From CAIVPM01 sp964477265 (GTDB taxonomy: Bacteria > Bacteroidota > Bacteroidia > Chitinophagales > Chitinophagaceae), in assembly GCA_964477265.1 (NCBI GenBank), contig CAYZDJ010000003.1:168591-232590 (forward strand): a stretch of 64,000 bases of DNA, given 5' to 3'. Made by a program: the position numbers and the translations under genes. The notes below the pieces were generated by a model, which had not been told where the DNA came from, did not search any database, and saw nothing but the letters and a program-made list of their open reading frames with translations. Positions 35,631 to 45,592 of this stretch are shown one piece after another; within the stretch, counting starts at the first letter, position 1; each line of letters starts with the position of its first letter.

Positions 35631-36365
35631 ATGAAAAATATAGCATTGGCAGCAACACTTTTAATTACCACAAGCAGTTTTGCCCAATTTGAACAACTAA
35701 AAAAAGTAGTTTCAAAACCTTTAGACGAAGTAAAAAATGTTGTTTCGCCGAAAAAAGATTCATTATCTACAAATGATGTAATTGGTGGCTTAAAAGAAGC
35801 ATTGAATAAAGGAATAGAAAAAGGCACAACGCAACTATCTGCAATTGATGGATTTTTTGGTAATGCAGCTATTAAAATATTAATGCCACCTGAAGCTGTT
35901 AAGGTTGAAGAAAGTTTGCGTAAAGTAGGAATGGGAAACCAGATAGATGCTGCAATTTTAAATATGAACCGTGCTGCTGAAGATGCTTGTAAAACTGCTA
36001 TGCCAATATTTGTGAATGCTATTAAAAATATGAACTTTACTGATGCATGGGCTATCTTTAAAGGCAATGACACAGCAGCTACAAGTTATTTGCAAAAGCA
36101 AACCACAACCGAACTTACTAATTCTTTTAAACCAATAATTGAACAGGCGTTGGTTAAAATAGATGCTACAAAATATTGGAACACTTTGTTCAGCAACTAC
36201 AATCGTTTTGCACTAAAAAAAGTAAATCCAGATTTAACAGCGTATGTTACTGAAAAAGCTTTGTCTGGTATTTTTTATCAACTTGCAATTGAAGAACAAA
36301 AGATAAGAAAAGACCCTGCTGCACGAACTACAGAAATTTTGAAAAATGTTTTTGGCAGAGGTTAA
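35631..36365 (+). CDS. DUF4197 exported protein
   Basis: A 244-residue protein with a signal peptide (MKNIALAATLLITTSSFAQ). The mature part is helical and follows DUF4197: VIGGLKEALNKGIEKGTTQL near 52, NAAIKILMPPEAVKVEESLR near 80, DAWAIFKGNDTAATSYLQKQ near 140 and the GIFYQLAIEEQKIRKDPAAR near 210. The family is periplasmic and of unknown function. It is monocistronic and converges on the patatin gene. Confidence 0.9.
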   Translation: MKNIALAATLLITTSSFAQFEQLKKVVSKPLDEVKNVVSPKKDSLSTNDVIGGLKEALNKGIEKGTTQLSAIDGFFGNAAIKILMPPEAVKVEESLRKVGMGNQIDAAILNMNRAAEDACKTAMPIFVNAIKNMNFTDAWAIFKGNDTAATSYLQKQTTTELTNSFKPIIEQALVKIDATKYWNTLFSNYNRFALKKVNPDLTAYVTEKALSGIFYQLAIEEQKIRKDPAARTTEILKNVFGRG

Positions 36366-36376
36366 TTAGCCACTTG

Positions 36377-38590
36377 TTACTTTAACGAAGAAATTTCTTT
36401 TAATCTAAGAAATGCCTTTTTATTTTCTTCATTAAAAATGGCTGTAGCAATATTTAGTTTTTCATAAGCGGTTAAATGAAAACTTAGACCTGCAGTTTCT
36501 GTGTTATTGGCTGGTATATATTGCCAGCAAATGCTATGTAATTTGCCATTAAAATTATTGCTGCTATAGCTTATCAAAGAAGCCTGATAGTAATCCTGCA
36601 ACTTAAACATATTGTGCTGTATGCTTGCAAATGGTTTGGTTAAAAAGCTTAAATAATCATCGTCTTCAGTGCTTTTGTCCCAATCATTTAATGTTCTGTC
36701 GCGTATTTGCAGCACAATAACTTTAGAAGTATTTGCTTTAATCCAGTCTTTAAACACATCAAGAAAACGCATTGTGGTTTCTGCACCATAATTGTCCCTG
36801 ATGCCTGCATCCATTACATCTATAATAGGATTGGTAGGCAACCACACATTGGGCAAAGCATAAGGAAACGTAGCATTCATACGCATTGCACTCAACAAAC
36901 GCAAGTTATCTGAACCTTGATTTTTAAAATAGCTATTGAAATCAATAGCATCAATTTTGCAAGTAGTAATGTTATTGTTTTCAGCAGGTCGCATTAAAAA
37001 TCTTACAGGATTGCTTGCAATAATCATCTTTCTTGCATCGCGTGTAATGGTGCTGTTAAATAGCATGAAAGGCATGGCAGCATTGCGTTCCAGTAAACTA
37101 TAATCCTTAAGTTGTTTATTTAAAATGCCATTGGTATTTTCATTTAGCTTTTCCTCAAAAGCATATCCTCTGTCTTTAATATATTTATGGTTGTTATATT
37201 CAAATTTTTGAACTGGGCCAATAATATCCCTTGAAATAAACGAAGAAAAAATTGCATTTAACACGTCAGTCGAAATGCTTTCTGTCCATTGCCTTGCTTG
37301 TAGCTTACAATTTTTTTGCATTGATAACTCCCTGAAATAAGTTGCTCCAAGCATACCACCACTGGCACCTGTAATAAACAAAGTTTGCTTCATTAAATTG
37401 CCATGCATTTCACTGTCAATCTGCTGCAAAACATTCATGGTAAATGTTGCACTACGCAAGCCACCACCACTTGTATTAATAATATACATTACTGGCAAAC
37501 TATCTTTTTGTTTGGCTTTCCAGTTGTTTAATATTTGCAAATAAGTTGCCTTGTCTTTTGCTGCATCTGTAGTATTGGCAAGACTTTCAATAGATTTTTC
37601 GTTGTATAAAGGTCTTTCATTTTTGTTGTCATAATTTAAACCAAAAGCTTTGTTGCGTGGATCAACTATCTCTTTCTGGTATAAAAAATTAACAAACCAA
37701 TACAATAGCAACAAACAAAGCAGTCCCCATTTTTTAAAGAAGATGGAAAATGCACCAATTAATGCAATCAAAACAGAGAAAAACAACATAATACTTGCTG
37801 CTGCTGGTATCTGAAATAATTTTTTATCGTTCACAAACCCTATGGCAACTAAAAAAACAAAGGCAATTGATATAGCAATTACAGCAGCAAAATGTTGCTT
37901 ACTCAACACTTTTTTTAAAAAGGATTGTTCATAATGAGATGTGTCTCTTGGCGTTCTTATTTTTAACCTTGCACTAAAAAACCAATTTACTTTTACATAT
38001 TGTTTTTGTGTTGTGGCAGTATGAGTTTCAGCAATTTTGCTATATCTTTCGTTAGCCGATTTTATGGCATCTTTATAGCTATTGTAAATGGTTTTATCTG
38101 CACCAAAAAAATACACAAATGAAATGAGGATGGAAAGTATAAATCCACCAATAAAGCTAATAAGTAAAATAAAAACTTGTCCTGTAGTCATTAGTTCCTG
38201 ATGGTGGCTAAATGAAACTAACTTGCAGCAATAAAACACGAGAAAAACCAAAGGCAGTATTGCATTATTGATACAATACTTTAAAAATGGCTGGGCTGTT
38301 GTAGCTAAAAACGAAACAAGATGGCCGTTCAAAATAAATGTTGTAATGTTCCAGCTCATAATAAATATGGCAACAACAAACCCAACAATGGCAATACTTG
38401 CAGCCGAAACATTATTAAAATATTCTGGTGCAAGAAACAAGGCATCTGCACCATAGGCTTTCATAAAGTTGCCATTAATAGTTGCAAAAAGTATGTACCA
38501 GAATAGCAGTATAATTTGAAAACGCTTAAAATGTAAAAGCAGCAATTGCACAGGCAAGCCAAACCATATAGTTTGCAATACTTTTTTCAT
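36377..38590 (-). CDS. multi-pass membrane patatin-like phospholipase
   Basis: A 737-residue protein. The N-terminal 330 residues hold about eight membrane helices; the C-terminal half is a patatin-like domain. The oxyanion motif SGGGLRSATF is near residue 375, the nucleophile Ser lies in GASGGMLGA near 405 (GxSxG), and the catalytic Asp is likely in DAGIRDNYG near 590, where canonical patatins have DGG/DGA. The protein should cleave acyl chains from lipids at the membrane. The DAG in place of DGG is a small deviation. It is divergent from the SemiSWEET gene by 66 bp. Confidence 0.85.
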   Translation of the reverse strand: MKKVLQTIWFGLPVQLLLLHFKRFQIILLFWYILFATINGNFMKAYGADALFLAPEYFNNVSAASIAIVGFVVAIFIMSWNITTFILNGHLVSFLATTAQPFLKYCINNAILPLVFLVFYCCKLVSFSHHQELMTTGQVFILLISFIGGFILSILISFVYFFGADKTIYNSYKDAIKSANERYSKIAETHTATTQKQYVKVNWFFSARLKIRTPRDTSHYEQSFLKKVLSKQHFAAVIAISIAFVFLVAIGFVNDKKLFQIPAAASIMLFFSVLIALIGAFSIFFKKWGLLCLLLLYWFVNFLYQKEIVDPRNKAFGLNYDNKNERPLYNEKSIESLANTTDAAKDKATYLQILNNWKAKQKDSLPVMYIINTSGGGLRSATFTMNVLQQIDSEMHGNLMKQTLFITGASGGMLGATYFRELSMQKNCKLQARQWTESISTDVLNAIFSSFISRDIIGPVQKFEYNNHKYIKDRGYAFEEKLNENTNGILNKQLKDYSLLERNAAMPFMLFNSTITRDARKMIIASNPVRFLMRPAENNNITTCKIDAIDFNSYFKNQGSDNLRLLSAMRMNATFPYALPNVWLPTNPIIDVMDAGIRDNYGAETTMRFLDVFKDWIKANTSKVIVLQIRDRTLNDWDKSTEDDDYLSFLTKPFASIQHNMFKLQDYYQASLISYSSNNFNGKLHSICWQYIPANNTETAGLSFHLTAYEKLNIATAIFNEENKKAFLRLKEISSLK

Positions 38591-38656
38591 TTTACTTTGT
38601 TAGTGTGTTATAAAAATACAAGTTTGTATAAATTGCAAAACATTTATTTAATAGCT

Positions 38657-38929
38657 ATGAATATAACAATCAATTCCTGGGAAGATTATGTTGGATTAGT
38701 TGGTGCTTTTTTAAGTGCCATTACCTTTATTCCTCAAGTATTGCAGGCCTACAAAACCAAAAGTGTAAAAGACCTTAATACAACTATGCTTTTAATAGTT
38801 TTTACAAGTGTAATTGTGTGGCTGGTTTATGGCTTTGCAAAAAGCCTGCTGCCAGTAATTATTGCCAATGGCATTATCTTAATTCTTAGTATTATATTGC
38901 TTTATTTTAAAGCAACGTTTAAAAAATAA
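38657..38929 (+). CDS. SemiSWEET family transporter
   Basis: A 90-residue protein with three membrane helices (YVGLVGAFLSAITFIPQVLQ, TTMLLIVFTSVIVWLVYGF and PVIIANGIILILSIILLYF). The PQ-loop signature FIPQVLQAYKTKSVKDLN is typical of SemiSWEETs, which work as dimers and pass sugars through the inner membrane. The ATG at 38,657 gives the exact family length. The substrate is unknown. Confidence 0.93.
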   Translation: MNITINSWEDYVGLVGAFLSAITFIPQVLQAYKTKSVKDLNTTMLLIVFTSVIVWLVYGFAKSLLPVIIANGIILILSIILLYFKATFKK

Positions 38930-39018
38930 GCCAATAATTTTTAGGGGTTAGGGGGCTACAAATTTTTTGTTTTGCACATTTCATTTCAAGCAGTAGTTCT
39001 GTATAATTTCGCTACGTT

Positions 39019-39052
39019 AAATCGTAAATCATATATCAAAAAATCGTAAATC
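39019..39052 (+). repeat. direct repeat before the PBP2 start
   Basis: AAATCGTAAATC occurs twice, at 39,019 and 39,041, exactly 22 bp apart and ending four bases before the PBP2 start codon. It may be a simple duplication in the leader; spacing of two helical turns would also suit a regulator. Confidence 0.45.
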
Positions 39053-39055
39053 AGC

Positions 39056-41176
39056 ATGTCTGTTTTCAATCAAAACCGTAGCCGGATTATTAAAACCATA
39101 TTTGTTGCAACCTTTGTCATTATTGTGTTACAGCTTGTTCACCTGCAATTTTTTTCTAATTCAAAACAACTTGCTGATGAGAACGCTTATTTGCGTAGGG
39201 TAATTTACCCAAACAGGGGAATTATTTTTGACAGGCATAAAAACAGCTTGCTTGAAAATGTAACCATGTATGATTTGATTGTTACCCCATCTAAAATAAA
39301 AGAGCACGAAAAGGAAATGGATACTGCTGCTTTTTGCAGGTTTATGGAAATGGACACTATAACTTTTAAAAAACGAATTGAGAAAGTTAAAAGCAAAGCA
39401 GGTGGCAGTTCGGTAAAGCCAGGCATTTTTGAGAGCCTGCTTACCCAAAAAAAGTTTGCCAGCCTTTCCGAAAATATGCATCGTTTTCCAGGCTTCGAGT
39501 TGAGCGAACGTTCTGTTCGTGCTTATCCTTATAATGCAGCAGGAAACGTGTTAGGATATATTGGCGAGGTTGATACAGCTTTTTTACGCAAGCATGATGG
39601 CGAAGGTTATGAAATGGGCGATTATGCGGGTAAATCTGGATTGGAATTGAGCTATGAAAAAATATTGATGGGAACACGTGGTGTGAAACGTTTAATAAAA
39701 GATAAGCTTAGCAGGGATATGGGCAGCTACGAAAATGGTGCTTATGATACTACGCCAATTGCTGGAAAAAATTTATATAGCAGTATTGATATTGATTTAC
39801 AAAAGCTGGGCGAAAAATTAATGAGCAATAAAGTGGGAAGCATTGTTGCCATTGACCCTAAAACTGGTGGTATTATTTGCATGGTAAGTGCTCCAACTTT
39901 TGACCCTAACTATTTAACAGGCCCAGAAAAAAGAAAACACTTTGGCGAAATGCAAATTGACCCAAGATTGCCATTGATGAACAGGGCTGTTCAAAGCACG
40001 TATTCTCCAGGTTCAACTTTTAAAACCCTTGTTGGTATTGTTGGGTTAACAGAAGGTGTAATTAATGACAGGTATTCGTTAAGTTGTGGTGGTGCGTTTT
40101 ATGGTTGCGGTACTGGCAAACCCAAATGCCTGGATAAAGGCACATTTGATATAAGGCGTGCCATTGCTGTGAGTGATAATACTTTTTTTGCAACTGTCTA
40201 TAAAAAAATATTGGATCAACCACAATTTCCTAATACTGATAGTGCGTTGGAGCAATTTAACAGGTATGCAAATTCATTTGGTTTGGGTATCAGGTTAGAT
40301 ATTGATTTGCCTTCTGTAAAAAAAGGCAACATTCCTTCGTCAGCGTATTACAGAAAACTACATAAAACAAACAATTGGCATAGCTGCAATATTATTTCAA
40401 ATGCTATTGGTCAGGGCGAGGTTTTGGTTACCTTGTCTCAACTTGCCAATGTAATGGCAACTATTGCTAATAAAGGCGTTTACTATACTCCACATTTAAT
40501 TGATAGTATTGAAGGAGGTGATGAGTATCACATGCTTGATGCCTATAAAATAAAGCACAGAACACTTGATGTGCCTGATAGCGTGTTTGAAATTGTACAT
40601 GATGGTATGCAGGGAGTAATGGATTTTGGTACAGGTGCAGGTGTTAAAATAAAAGACATTGTTGTGTGTGGCAAAACAGGAACTGTAGAAAACTATGGTG
40701 GCGGTGAAAAACAAAAAGACCATAGTTTTTTTGGTGCATTTGCACCAAGAGATAATCCTAAAATTGCCATTGCTGTAATGTGCGAAAATGCTGGATTTGG
40801 CAGCCAAACTGCAGCACCAATTGCCAGCCTTTTGATAGAAAAATATTTGAATGATACTATTGCGGCTGGAGCAAGGAAAAAGCTAGAGGAAGAAATTACC
40901 AATAAAAAAGCAATCCCTAAATTAATGCAGCAGGCAATTGATAAAATGGAAGCTGCAAGACAGCATAGGTTGGACTCTATAAATGGACTTATTGAATTAA
41001 ATAGTGAGAAAGATGACAGCACCGTGCTTGCAGATAAGGAAGACCCAACACAACAGCAAATTGGAAATAATCCTAATTCGAACAAACCATCTAAAGACTC
41101 ATCAAACAATGATGATACAACACATGCAGCGTTAATTAATGATGAAAGGAAAAGCGGCAAAAAGAAAAGTAATTAA
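39056..41176 (+). CDS. mrdA: penicillin-binding protein 2 (transpeptidase)
   Basis: A 706-residue class B PBP that crosslinks peptidoglycan for side-wall growth. There is one N-terminal membrane helix (about 11-32), then the dimerisation region with YPNRGIIFDRHKNSLLENV near 50. The transpeptidase has STYSPGSTFKT near 320 (SxxK serine), SDN in AVSDNTFF near 370 and CGKTGTVENYGG near 540 (KTG). The C-terminal 80 residues are a charged low-complexity tail ending in basic residues. mreBCD and rodA, its usual neighbours, are absent here. Confidence 0.94.
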   Translation: MSVFNQNRSRIIKTIFVATFVIIVLQLVHLQFFSNSKQLADENAYLRRVIYPNRGIIFDRHKNSLLENVTMYDLIVTPSKIKEHEKEMDTAAFCRFMEMDTITFKKRIEKVKSKAGGSSVKPGIFESLLTQKKFASLSENMHRFPGFELSERSVRAYPYNAAGNVLGYIGEVDTAFLRKHDGEGYEMGDYAGKSGLELSYEKILMGTRGVKRLIKDKLSRDMGSYENGAYDTTPIAGKNLYSSIDIDLQKLGEKLMSNKVGSIVAIDPKTGGIICMVSAPTFDPNYLTGPEKRKHFGEMQIDPRLPLMNRAVQSTYSPGSTFKTLVGIVGLTEGVINDRYSLSCGGAFYGCGTGKPKCLDKGTFDIRRAIAVSDNTFFATVYKKILDQPQFPNTDSALEQFNRYANSFGLGIRLDIDLPSVKKGNIPSSAYYRKLHKTNNWHSCNIISNAIGQGEVLVTLSQLANVMATIANKGVYYTPHLIDSIEGGDEYHMLDAYKIKHRTLDVPDSVFEIVHDGMQGVMDFGTGAGVKIKDIVVCGKTGTVENYGGGEKQKDHSFFGAFAPRDNPKIAIAVMCENAGFGSQTAAPIASLLIEKYLNDTIAAGARKKLEEEITNKKAIPKLMQQAIDKMEAARQHRLDSINGLIELNSEKDDSTVLADKEDPTQQQIGNNPNSNKPSKDSSNNDDTTHAALINDERKSGKKKSN

Positions 41177-41293
41177 TGAATCTAATACAGGGTTACTATT
41201 AATACAAAACACTTTCAAAATATTTTTCTACTGTTTTATTTTGCACCAAAGGGTTTTTAACATTACTGCGTTTAATTGGTTAAAACAAGCAGT

Positions 41294-42316
41294 ATGAAAA
41301 AAATAACTCTGGTATTTGCCTTAACAACTATCGTTCTGGTATTTCAATATTGTTCTAAAAACGCAGTAGCAGCAAATGCAACACTTACACTGCCTGCAAC
41401 GCCTTTTAATTATGTTGTAACTTATCCTGCATTTATACAAAATAATTTATTGATTAATGATAACACACCTGTTGATAATGCCATTACCAATGATGGTGCA
41501 ACTTTGGGCAGGGTTTTATTTTATGATACACATTTATCTAAAAACAATACCATAAGCTGTGGTAGTTGCCACAAGCAGGCACAGGCATTTGATGATGAAG
41601 CTGTTTTAAGCAAAGGCTTTGAGGGTGGCTCAACTGCAAGAAACTCTATGGCTATACTTAATCTGCGTTTTTATAAATCTGGTAAAATGTTTTGGGATGA
41701 GCGTTCTGCAACTTTAGAAAAACAAGTGTTGCAACCTATACAAAACCACGTAGAAATGGGTTTAACTTTAGCAGAGTTAGAAACAAATGTTAAAGCACAA
41801 TCATATTATCCTGCATTGTTTCAAAAAGCATTTGGCAGCACAGATATTGATAGTGTAAAAATTGCAAAAGCATTGGCACAGTTTACACGTTCAATAGTTA
41901 CATATCAATCTAAATATGATTTGGTAAAGCAAGGCACTGCAACCTTTACTGCACAGGAAGCACAAGGCGAGCAAATATTTTTAACTGCAGGTGCAAGAAC
42001 TTGTGCCAGTTGCCACACTCCACCAATGTTTATTACATCCAGCCCTGCCACAGCATTTGCATTGCAAGATGCTAATGATGCAGGCATTAATAATGAAAAC
42101 AGGTTTAAAAGTGGAAGCTTAAGAAACATAGCAGCAAGAACTTCTTTGTTTCATAATGGAAGCATTGCCAACTTGCAATCAATGTTTACTAGCAATCCTC
42201 CTATACCTTCACATGGCATTGCCCCACAGGATGTGCAACCTTTAATGGCTTTTTTAAACACCCTTACAGATAATACCATTTTAACTGAGGAAAAATTTTC
42301 TAATCCTTTTAAATAA
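41294..42316 (+). CDS. di-heme cytochrome c peroxidase (MauG/CcpA family)
   Basis: A 340-residue protein with an export signal and a possible lipobox (VLVFQYCSKN). Two heme motifs, CGSCH near residue 87 and CASCH near 240, are spaced as in bacterial di-heme peroxidases, and the region KSGKMFWDERSATLEKQVLQ plus LFHNGSIANLQSMF fit the family. The enzyme reduces hydrogen peroxide with electrons from a periplasmic carrier; other members oxidise protein side chains. The ATG at 41,294 is chosen over a TTG six codons upstream. It is monocistronic, 117 bp after the PBP2 gene. Confidence 0.93.
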   Translation: MKKITLVFALTTIVLVFQYCSKNAVAANATLTLPATPFNYVVTYPAFIQNNLLINDNTPVDNAITNDGATLGRVLFYDTHLSKNNTISCGSCHKQAQAFDDEAVLSKGFEGGSTARNSMAILNLRFYKSGKMFWDERSATLEKQVLQPIQNHVEMGLTLAELETNVKAQSYYPALFQKAFGSTDIDSVKIAKALAQFTRSIVTYQSKYDLVKQGTATFTAQEAQGEQIFLTAGARTCASCHTPPMFITSSPATAFALQDANDAGINNENRFKSGSLRNIAARTSLFHNGSIANLQSMFTSNPPIPSHGIAPQDVQPLMAFLNTLTDNTILTEEKFSNPFK

Positions 42317-42320
42317 TATT

Positions 42321-43598
42321 TTAGCTCAACACCTTTTCAATGGCACTTGCCTTTAACAAGCATTCTTCATATTCTTGCTCAGCATTGCAATAGTGTGTTA
42401 TAGCTCCACCAACCTCATAGTTTAAATATTTTGTATTGGCATTATAAGCAATGCTTCTTATTACAACATTAAAATCAAAGTCATTGTTTGGAGAAATATA
42501 ACCAATACTGCCGCTATAAATATTTCGTTGCGTTTTTTCGTATTGCTCTATCAGTTGCATCACTTTATATTTAGGAGCACCTGTCATGGAACCCATTGGG
42601 AACAAGGCTTTCAGCACATCGTAGAAATTGATATTGTCTTTTAATTCACCTACAATCGTGCTTATCATTTGGTGCACTTGCTTAAAAGAATATACACCCA
42701 TTAACTCTTCAACGTCAACAGTTCCTGCTTTACAAATTTTGCTTAAATCGTTTCTTACCAAATCAACAATCATTACATTTTCACTTTTTTCCTTTTGGCT
42801 TTGCTGCAATGTCTGCTTCAATTTTTCATCTTCAACATCATCATTCAAATTTCTTTTTGCAGTACCTTTTATAGGTTGAGATAAAATTTTATTGCCTTCT
42901 TTTTTTATAAACCTTTCGGGGCTTGCACACAATAAAAATTTGTCATGTAATTTATAAAAAGCACTGAATGGAGTTGGAGAAATACCGTTGAGTTTTTGAT
43001 AAGTTAGCAAAGGATTGATTGCTGCATTTTCTGCATAAAACTCTTGGCAAAAATTTATTTCGTAACAATCACCAATTTGAATGTGATGCTGCAATTGCTT
43101 CACGGTTGCAATGTATTCTTCTTTGTTTATTCTTGGTGTAATGTTAACCTTTGCCAGTATTTCATCACTATTGCAGTTGCAGTTTAATATATCATTATAA
43201 ACTATGTTGCAATCCATTTCCTTACTTTCAATAATTATGTCATTACCGATAAGCTTTACTACAATTTCTGGTTCAAATAATAAAAGATTAGGAAAGCCAA
43301 TATGGTTATGATGATTGGATTGAAGTGGTAAAAGGTCGTTTTTATAATCGTAGGCAATGTGGCCAAACAACCATTTGCTGCTATTAATTAAAATATCCTG
43401 TAAGGCTGCTGTGTCTTTACTTTCAATAAAATTATTATTGTTCGAAACACCAGCAAGGCAATCAAAGCTATTATACTTGTTTGTATAATTATTGTCATCA
43501 AAAAAACAGCAGATATTAAATTGATTACACCAATTTAGTATCTGCTGCTTAATGTGTTGTTTATCTTTTACTGTAAATGTTGCAACACTATTTTTCAA
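42321..43598 (-). CDS. pabB: aminodeoxychorismate synthase component I
   Basis: A 425-residue chorismate-binding enzyme making 4-amino-4-deoxychorismate for folate. Core motifs are CYEINFCQEFYAENA near 195, ASPERFIKKEGNKILSQPIK near 250, KSENVMIVDLVRNDLSKIC near 290 and the FPMGSMTGAPKYKVMQLIEQ near 350. The PabB-type PIKGT near 263 argues for PabB rather than TrpE (no feedback tryptophan-type N-terminus is clear). The only suitable start is a TTG at 43,598. It follows the acidic gene by ten bases. Confidence 0.85.
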   Translation of the reverse strand: MKNSVATFTVKDKQHIKQQILNWCNQFNICCFFDDNNYTNKYNSFDCLAGVSNNNNFIESKDTAALQDILINSSKWLFGHIAYDYKNDLLPLQSNHHNHIGFPNLLLFEPEIVVKLIGNDIIIESKEMDCNIVYNDILNCNCNSDEILAKVNITPRINKEEYIATVKQLQHHIQIGDCYEINFCQEFYAENAAINPLLTYQKLNGISPTPFSAFYKLHDKFLLCASPERFIKKEGNKILSQPIKGTAKRNLNDDVEDEKLKQTLQQSQKEKSENVMIVDLVRNDLSKICKAGTVDVEELMGVYSFKQVHQMISTIVGELKDNINFYDVLKALFPMGSMTGAPKYKVMQLIEQYEKTQRNIYSGSIGYISPNNDFDFNVVIRSIAYNANTKYLNYEVGGAITHYCNAEQEYEECLLKASAIEKVLS

Positions 43599-43608
43599 AA
43601 TAATTTAT

Positions 43609-44031
43609 TTAAAAATCATCGTCTTCATCATCAAATCCATCTCCTCCTTTATCATTATACAAATCAAATTCTTTAAAGTCATCATCTAGTTCAAAATCAT
43701 CATCTTTAGAATCTTTTTTACCAGAACTTTTTTTGCCTTTTGATTTAGGAATATCAAATTCATCAAAATCAGGATCTGCCCATTCATCTTCTTCTACTTT
43801 ATTCCAATCATCTTCTTTTTCTTCTACATCATCATCGTCTTCATCATCGTCTTTTGCTTTTTTTGATGCTGCCTTTGCACCTTTCTTTTTAGGGGCCTCG
43901 TCCTCTTCATCATCAAAATCATCATCATCATCATCCATTTGTTTTTTTGTCTTTGATGTTGCTTTTACTTTAGTTTCTGCAGGCTCCTTTTTAGCAGCAG
44001 TTTTTTTAGGTTTATCCGATTTAGTTGCCAT
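43609..44031 (-). CDS. highly charged Asp/Lys-rich protein
   Basis: A 140-residue protein made almost wholly of D, E, K, S and A: a basic N-terminal part (PKKTAAKKEPAETKVKA) and long acidic runs. One aromatic region (DDWNKVEEDEWADPDFDEFD) occurs near 78 and again toward the end. Similar proteins are seen in many Bacteroidota and annotation by similarity to histone or primase tails is unreliable. It may be an intrinsically disordered nucleic-acid or protein chaperone. It is 90 bp after purA and ten bases before pabB, all on the same strand. Confidence 0.75.
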   Translation of the reverse strand: MATKSDKPKKTAAKKEPAETKVKATSKTKKQMDDDDDDFDDEEDEAPKKKGAKAASKKAKDDDEDDDDVEEKEDDWNKVEEDEWADPDFDEFDIPKSKGKKSSGKKDSKDDDFELDDDFKEFDLYNDKGGDGFDDEDDDF

Positions 44032-44121
44032 AGTTTCTGTTATTTGATACTGTAAAATTTCAAATGAATTTTTTATTTACCAAAAATTTATTAAACTTTT
44101 TTTTATTTTTTTTATTTGATG

Positions 44122-45387
44122 TTATATCACTATAATTTGCTCTCTGTTTGGTCCATTGGAAACATATTTTACATTAGCTCCAATATAGTTGTTCACAAAG
44201 TTTAAATATTGCTGCATCTCAACAGGCAAGGGGCTTCCAGACTTTAATGCAACTGATGGGTTTTTGTGCCAGCCAGTAAATTTTTCATACACAGGCTCTA
44301 CAGTTTGCTTGCTTAAATTAAATGAAACCTCAGTAGTTTGCTTGCCATTTATATTATATGCAGTGCATGCATTTAACTCTTCAAATGTATCCAGCACATC
44401 AGCCTTTGTCATTACAACTTGTGTTACTCCATTTATCATGCAGCTAAATTTCAATGCCACTAAATCTATCCAGCCACAGCGTCTTGGTCGTCCAGTTGTT
44501 GCTCCAAATTCTCCACCAATCTTCCTTATTTCTTCTCCAACTTCATCGTGCAGTTCTGTAGGAAAAGGACCACCACCAACTCTTGTGCAATATGCTTTTG
44601 AAATACCAATTACTTCTTTAATATGTTTTGGTGCAATGCCAAGGCCTGTGCACACACCAGCACTTATTGTGTTTGATGATGTAACAAAAGGAAATGTTCC
44701 AAAATCAATGTCAAGCATACTGCCTTGTGCACCTTCTGCCAAAATCTTTTTTCCCTGTGCAATTTTTTCGTTAATAAAATATTCGCCATTAACAATGTTC
44801 AGTGTCTTTAAAAACTCTATGGCTTCAAAAAACTCTTCCTCCCATGCAGTTATATCTTCATTAAAATGAAAGTTGTCTAAAAGCTTTTGATGCTTTAAAC
44901 GAAGTTTAATGTATTGTGTTGTAAAACTTTTATCAAGCAAATCGCCCACCCTTAGTGCGTTTCGTCCTGTTTTATCCATATATGCAGGACCAATGCCTTT
45001 AAGTGTACTGCCAATTTTCCCTTCTCCTTTTTGTGCTTCACTTGCTTTGTCTAAAGCCCTGTGTGTAGGTATAATTATGTTTGTTCTTTGAGAGATGAAA
45101 AGGTTTTTCTTAATATCAATTCCCATTCGTGCAACTATATCACACTCGCGTTTTAAAGTAACAGGGTCAAGCACTACACCATTGCCAATAAGGTTTACAC
45201 AGTTTTGATGAAAGATGCCAGAAGGAATCTGATGCAATACAACTTTTTGTCCATCTATATACAACGTGTGTCCTGCATTTGGGCCTCCCTGAAACCTTGC
45301 AATAACATCATAATTTGGTGCAAAAAAATCTACAATTTTTCCTTTGCCCTCATCGCCCCACTGTAGTCCTAAAATTACATCTACCAT
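44122..45387 (-). CDS. purA: adenylosuccinate synthetase
   Basis: A 421-residue enzyme that forms adenylosuccinate from IMP, aspartate and GTP, the first step to AMP. The GTP-binding loop is GLQWGDEGKGKIVDFFA near residue 8; HAG is in GGPNAGHTLY near 40; GIGPAYMDKTGR near 125, GAQGSMLDIDFGTFPFVTSS near 222 and TTGRPRRCGW near 298 complete the site. The ATG at 45,387 starts exactly at MVDVILGLQWG. It heads the purA-acidic-pabB row. Confidence 0.97.
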   Translation of the reverse strand: MVDVILGLQWGDEGKGKIVDFFAPNYDVIARFQGGPNAGHTLYIDGQKVVLHQIPSGIFHQNCVNLIGNGVVLDPVTLKRECDIVARMGIDIKKNLFISQRTNIIIPTHRALDKASEAQKGEGKIGSTLKGIGPAYMDKTGRNALRVGDLLDKSFTTQYIKLRLKHQKLLDNFHFNEDITAWEEEFFEAIEFLKTLNIVNGEYFINEKIAQGKKILAEGAQGSMLDIDFGTFPFVTSSNTISAGVCTGLGIAPKHIKEVIGISKAYCTRVGGGPFPTELHDEVGEEIRKIGGEFGATTGRPRRCGWIDLVALKFSCMINGVTQVVMTKADVLDTFEELNACTAYNINGKQTTEVSFNLSKQTVEPVYEKFTGWHKNPSVALKSGSPLPVEMQQYLNFVNNYIGANVKYVSNGPNREQIIVI

Positions 45388-45568
45388 ATTTAATATTTTA
45401 TTAATGTACAAAGAATAGCTATGTAACTAAATCAATAACGAGGCAAATGTATAGTTCTGCACACCAACTTATCCAAAACAAATGCAAATGTTTTCGCATT
45501 TGCCTAAAAGATCTATGTAAACAAATTATTAATTAAATTTTTAGTGTATTTAACACACAACATAACAT

Positions 45569-45576
45569 TATGTTTG
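45569..45576 (+). promoter_or_regulatory. possible -7 element TATGTTTG
   Basis: TATGTTTG matches the Bacteroidota -7 consensus TAnnTTTG and lies 17 bp before the DUF47 start codon. I see no clear -33 TTTG at the normal distance, so this is tentative. Confidence 0.35.
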
Positions 45577-45592
45577 CAACAAAATAACTCTT

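Noticed and set aside
40693..41160. Frame of 155 codons opposite the PBP2 3' end
   Set aside because: No family resemblance and it lies wholly inside an unmistakable PBP2 gene.
44189..44869. 226-codon frame opposite purA
   Set aside because: Antisense shadow of highly conserved purA codons; composition is not protein-like.
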